This document shows, piece after piece, positions 59,863 through 64,000 of a stretch of 64,000 nt of DNA; the stretch's first letter is position 1, and every line of letters begins with the position of its first letter. The DNA comes from Thamnaconus septentrionalis (Eukaryota; Chordata; Actinopteri; Tetraodontiformes; Monacanthidae), in the NCBI GenBank assembly GCA_009823395.1, contig CM020515.1, forward strand, positions 5,597,489 through 5,661,488, given 5' to 3'. The position numbers and the translations under genes are program-made. The notes beneath the pieces were generated by a model that was given only the letters and a program-made list of their open reading frames with translations, ran no database searches and was not told the origin of the DNA.

Positions 59863-59928
59863 TCACCAGGATTTGAACCCATGGTTCCTTCACTAAAGTC
59901 AGAAGTTTAACCCACCGGGCTAACCACT
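59863..59928 (-). repeat. tRNA-like SINE head or tRNA relic
   Basis: On the minus strand TTAGCCCGGTGGGTTA fits an A box and GGGTTCAAATCC fits a B box, at tRNA-like spacing. The anticodon arm does not pair convincingly, so a SINE head or tRNA relic is more likely than a functional tRNA gene. Confidence 0.4.
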
Positions 59929-61155
59929 TTACCCTTGAGTTTTATCACGAAGGTGCTGAGTTTGTGTATTTGCAAAATTAATTCAACAATCAAGAGTTTC
60001 TGTCAATGCATCAAAGATAAGTTTAATACAGCAAACAGATGCCAAACACATTAAAACACACGCCACATTTAAACACAGCACTCACATGACCGCTGCAGCG
60101 TTGATGCTGATGGAGTGTTTAGAGTTAGACACAGCTGTAAATCTCATTTATCTAATGGCTCTTACATTTACAATCTAGATCCATCCACAGGCCGTTACGT
60201 TAGAGCATAGGCAAGAGTAATAAACAAAGAGAAACGCCTCCTGAAACTAGAGGAATCCATACATGCTGACACCCAGGGCAAAGTGTGCAGATATGGTACA
60301 GCTTGTAAAAATATTTTACATAAGAAGCTGTCAAGGGTGGAAAAAGTGGCAGACGTTTCAGTCATTGGTTTCTGTCATGCACTGAGCCAGTCGTCAAAAA
60401 GTCACTTTGGTCCAGAGAGTATTTCTAATCTTTGACATTAAAACAGTGCTACAACTCGCTGATAAATGACTAAAGAGGACATGCCTTGTTGTAAAGCATG
60501 AAAAAAAAATAATCACTAGAGTGTTAAACCTTCCGCTTCTACCTCTAGTTTGAGTTTGATTTTTTTTTTTAATTTTCAATTAGGTTTTACTTAATAAACA
60601 TTTGAATACTTTAACTGTTTACAAAAATATCCCAAAGTAGTTTTGCTTAAGTTAATCACCAATATTAATAATAATTATGGAACAATTTTTTTCATGCATT
60701 AAAAGAGCCCAAAATATCTTCAGCAGCAACATGGACATAAAATTAAAAGAGTAACTTGTAATATCCATCCATTGCCGAGCATTGGATAGACAATCAAAAA
60801 AGTGTTATAAGTCTCTGCAGACGCACAGATCACCATTTTAGTTCTTAATTTTGAGAGAGGAACTTCCTGTTTCCCTGGCTTGCCTAAGCAACAGTTGGTA
60901 TCAAGTCATAACAGCGCGAGTGCAAACTCTCAGAAAATTTTATGTTAGATGCAAAACATTTGACACTGAGGTCAAACACACTAGCGCTTGATATCGCTGC
61001 CGTGTCACTAAAGTGCACACAGAAGTCGTCTGCTGTGCAAATCTAATAAGATCATTTGCTTCCAGAGCAGGGGTATTAAAAACATGGATAAAATCAGTAG
61101 TGACGCTTATGAGCAGTTCATCAACATCCGGCACCCACACCAAAATCCCAGGACG

Positions 61156-62473
61156 TCAGCATTCAGGCGCGGAGTCATCGAGGAAGAGCTCCCTGCAGAG
61201 CCGGACCGTGTCCGACGGGGAGTAAACGGTGAAGCCGATGGTGCGCGGGTCGTTGAAAATCTCGTAGTCATTTCCTCCCTGCGCGGGGGAATGAAGAGAA
61301 AGATCAACCTTTGCTGTGTTGCGTGTTCAGAGATTCAGACCTTGGTTGTGACCAGTGCGCGTTCAAGTTCCTGTTGCCTTGAGATGGCTGCGCCAGCGCA
61401 CAAAATCCCAGTAGATGAGCAGTTTGTGTTGAAAAGCAATTGATATTTTTGAGCAATTGAACATTTAAAAAGGCAACAATTCGAGCAGTGCTTTTCCCAT
61501 CTTGGTTGATACCGCTGACTGTATATAAAGATGGACGGACGTCACCCAATAATTTGCAAATACCCGTTTTGGAGCCAAGAGATTGGTTTCACGGTCAACG
61601 GCATCTTGAGATTCGGGTTCGTTTTGGAAAAGAAAGATTCCAGATTTGGTGTGTAGGTGGTACCGGAGGTGAGCAATGACACATACATGGTAATGATGCA
61701 CTACATTTCACTGCTAATCTGTAGGCACACTACAATTTTAGGACAATTTTACTTGAAATAAACACAAAATTTGACCAAATGGACATTAGAGCCTAGTTAT
61801 TAATGATTTATTTTACTAGCGGTTAAAACAAATAGAAAAAATAAACAAGTTTATAAAGGTATAAAGTCAGGGCCCCTTTCCTTATTCACGGTCAGTGGCG
61901 GTCTCTGCTGGCCAAACGATAGAATGCAGGTTTTTGGCCACTTCAGCTTCTGCCTTCTCTTTGAATCTTGTCCATCTTTGCATGCAGTCAATGGTTAGCA
62001 AGATTCAGCTGGAATCTGGCCATCAAGAGTTCACGTGCTGCTCTTGTGCCTGTCACTTTGACAGGATGGGCTCTGGCGCACGAAACGCAACTGCGACTGA
62101 TAAAACGCTTAAATCCGCCACCGGTATCTGCAGGCAGTTTGTTGAGTCAATACGACTGCTCGATAAAGGCCTTTGGTAAGAACACTGCCGTGCGTCCGAA
62201 CAACCAACGCTGATGACTCTTTCTCTACGCCAATCGCGCATTTAGTTCCGATCTAAATCTGCGACTACAAGGGTCAGGAAAACACAGCTGAGAACGAGTC
62301 GTGCAAATCTCCAACTGCAACACCCCCCCGGCCCCGGGTCCCGCAACCTCAACTTACAATTGAGGTCTCGTTGCCGAAGAAGTAGATGGCATCCAGGCCT
62401 TCGCTCTCCAGCAGGTCCAGGCACAGCCTCTTGTCCCAGCCCTCGGGGAAAACGTCGAAGCTGATGAGGCCGC
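61156..62473 (-). CDS. pmm1: Phosphomannomutase 1, last two coding exons (partial)
   Basis: PMM interconverts mannose 6-phosphate and mannose 1-phosphate for GDP-mannose synthesis; it is a cytosolic HAD-family enzyme. Exons (minus strand): 62473-62358 (38 full codons plus 2 nt) and 61278-61156 (41 codons including TGA). The first encodes [20 protein letters not shown] and FFGNETSI. The second begins [16 protein letters not shown] and ends DDSAPEC. GNET-GGND is the HAD metal-binding motif region. The [15 protein letters not shown] segment and longer C-terminal tail favour PMM1 over PMM2. Acceptor CTTTCAG and donor GTAAGT are canonical. Earlier exons must lie beyond 64000. It converges on the GIMAP cluster. 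Confidence 0.94.
61279..62357 (-). other. Last intron of pmm1
   Basis: GTAAGT...CGCAG on the minus strand. No other gene is recognised inside it. Confidence 0.7.
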
Positions 62474-64000
62474 CTGAAAGACGACAAGTGTCGGGGGCGT
62501 TAGCGACAAAGGCGGTCCGCAGACGAACTCTGTGCCTCTTGAGGCCCCGTCTTTGAGAACAACACCACAAATATATTTGCCCTTTTGTTTCCAAAGCACA
62601 TCAACATGAACGTGGCGTGAATGACTAACGGGTTTAATGGAAAGTCTATGTTTGCGCTGATTTTTCAAAAGGCTGTTTTAGAGAGCGTAATTACATACAG
62701 TCTCACAGCTTGGTTTGAAGAACAAACGGCCTCGGCTGATTCAGGCTGCTGGAAAAATTACTGGTATTAAAGGGCACTATTTCCAGTCAGAGTATCTACG
62801 AACAGGCCACTCTCCAAAAAGCCATGAAAATAATCAGCGATCCATCACTCATCCTGCACGGCCAGTTTGAACTGCTAGCGTCTGGCAGAAGGTTTACGGT
62901 TCCTCACTGCAGACTAAACAGATATAAAAACTCATTTATTCCTGTGTCCATCAAACTAGTAAACAAGGTCAGACAGACCAGTGCTCCGATAAATTGATTC
63001 TCTTGTTGTTTTTGCACTCTGACACCATGTTTAGATTTTAAGATTTTATTGCATTGTTTTATTTTATTGTAATTGTTGTATTGTTGAATGTGTGTGGCTG
63101 CAGCACGGGCGAGAACAAATTTCTCACCATGTGAGACAATAAAGTTAATCTTGATCTTGATCTTGAAAGTGCTTTGAATGCCTAGGAAGGCCACTATAGC
63201 CTCTGTTCTACTAAAATTAGCGCAATGTCACCATGTTTTTGGACGCGGAACGTCGCGCCACCAAATGCCGATTAGTAGCGGGACGTCACCACGTTTTTTT
63301 GGCCAGTGGAATTGGGGCTTATGTAAATCCAATCCATTATCATTGGCGAGTGACGGGGCTGGAAAGACCCATTGTTATTATTATTACTATCCTCAACCTC
63401 AACTGAGCTTTATCAGCAGGTAAGCACGTTCATGTGTTTCCATGAAAAGTAGTAGTAGCAAAGCAAGTAGTATCTTGGTTTGCACAACCAGCGGTCAGCG
63501 GACTGCACAGCGGCACGGCAGAACAGCAGACTTCACCCATGCAAGTGTCAAAAGTCAGCATTGGGTAATCAGATTACTGTCGTTAGTGGCGATGAGCATA
63601 TTTCATTTGGCCCTGAGGACTAAGCTGTTTGATTTTTTTCGTATCAGTAAATGTCTCGTTTACTGCGCATTTCATTTATTGACTGCTTTTGCGTTCAGAC
63701 ATGTCTGTTTTCACTTGTCGCGCCCGGTGCACTTCACTGTCTTTTTTCACTTGAGCCAGAAATCTCTTTTCTTCTCATTAGTGACAAACGTAATTTTGAG
63801 TCCTTTGTATGTCTGGCGCAAGTGGAGAAATTGACAAATAAAACTGAGCTGACGATGGTGGTAATAGCGATAGGTGCGATGATGTCTGCAGTCGAACAAA
63901 AGGAGAAACGCCTCCGACTGGTTCCACCGGTGCGGGTCGTAAAAGTGCCGCTGCGGCGATAATATGAGGAAGCGCCGGTTGACCTTTAAACCTCCAAATG
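62474..64000 (-). other. pmm1 upstream intron, running out of the window
   Basis: No further PMM exon was found up to the window edge. A LINE fragment occupies 62693-63176 in antisense orientation to pmm1. The rest has no recognisable content. Confidence 0.55.
62693..63176 (+). mobile_element. Truncated LINE 3' end (CR1/L2-like)
   Basis: A decayed reverse-transcriptase C-terminal tail is readable as SGRRFTVPHCRLNRYKNSFI, with at least one in-frame stop upstream. It is followed by a T-rich 3' UTR and the tail GAGACAATAAAGTTAATCTT with repeated GATCTT. The conserved Arg/Asn-rich motif near the end of fish non-LTR ORFs supports the call. It is 5'-truncated. Confidence 0.65.

Larger units (their letters stand above)
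58212..61155. other. GIMAP-pmm1 spacer
   Basis: Contains the third copy of the downstream block (near 58493), a remnant fourth GIMAP promoter unit (59185-59360), a SINE tail near 59610-59657 ((GGAT)n) and a tRNA-like SINE head on the minus strand at 59863-59928. The pmm1 3' UTR should occupy the right end, read leftwards. Confidence 0.5.

Noticed and set aside
59863..59928. Functional tRNA gene on the minus strand
   Set aside because: A and B boxes are present but the anticodon and acceptor stems do not pair well; a SINE head or relic fits better.

Overview
The window is vertebrate nuclear DNA, almost certainly from a teleost fish. It carries spliced genes with GT-AG introns, many microsatellites, and repeat families common in fish: hAT-like elements with 8-bp target duplications, a tRNA-headed SINE, and CR1/L2-type LINE tails. 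No prokaryotic features were seen. The species cannot be named from sequence alone.

Gene order is tob2 (minus) - aco2 (plus) - polr3h (plus) - csdc2 (plus) - three tandem GIMAP-like GTPase genes (plus) - pmm1 (minus, 3' end only). From general knowledge, TOB2, ACO2, POLR3H, CSDC2 and PMM1 lie in this order on human chromosome 22q13.2, so this is a conserved synteny block. Two departures stand out. phf5a, which lies between TOB2 and ACO2 in human, is not visible here. A GIMAP cluster sits between csdc2 and pmm1.

Region by region: 1-9.4 kb holds no recognisable coding gene; its right part is probably tob2 3' UTR. At 9.47-10.74 kb is the single tob2 coding exon, very GC-rich and broken over three reading frames. 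At 15.56-26.09 kb is aco2, whose 18 coding exons could all be placed and sum to an intact 781-residue protein. At 32.26-35.43 kb is polr3h (6 exons, 216 residues). At 41.35-45.16 kb is csdc2 (3 coding exons, 155 residues), with a possible 5' non-coding exon near 38.5 kb. At 49.75-58.21 kb are the three GIMAP paralogues (524, 419 and 368 residues). Each has a 16-nt first coding exon, a copied promoter, a Glu/Arg-rich coil and a C-terminal CaaX box. The last two coding exons of pmm1 lie at 61.16-62.47 kb.

The conserved genes are unrelated housekeeping or regulatory functions (deadenylation control, TCA cycle, RNA polymerase III, RNA binding, mannose phosphate metabolism) and are not expected to act together. 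The GIMAP cluster is the dynamic part. Tandem duplication carried promoter, gene and flank together, the coil grew by a 219-nt module, and a decayed fourth promoter copy remains. The other points of interest are in aco2: exon 5 is flanked by a TG-repeat acceptor and a transposon inserted 12 nt after its donor, and two consecutive introns use GC-AG splice sites.
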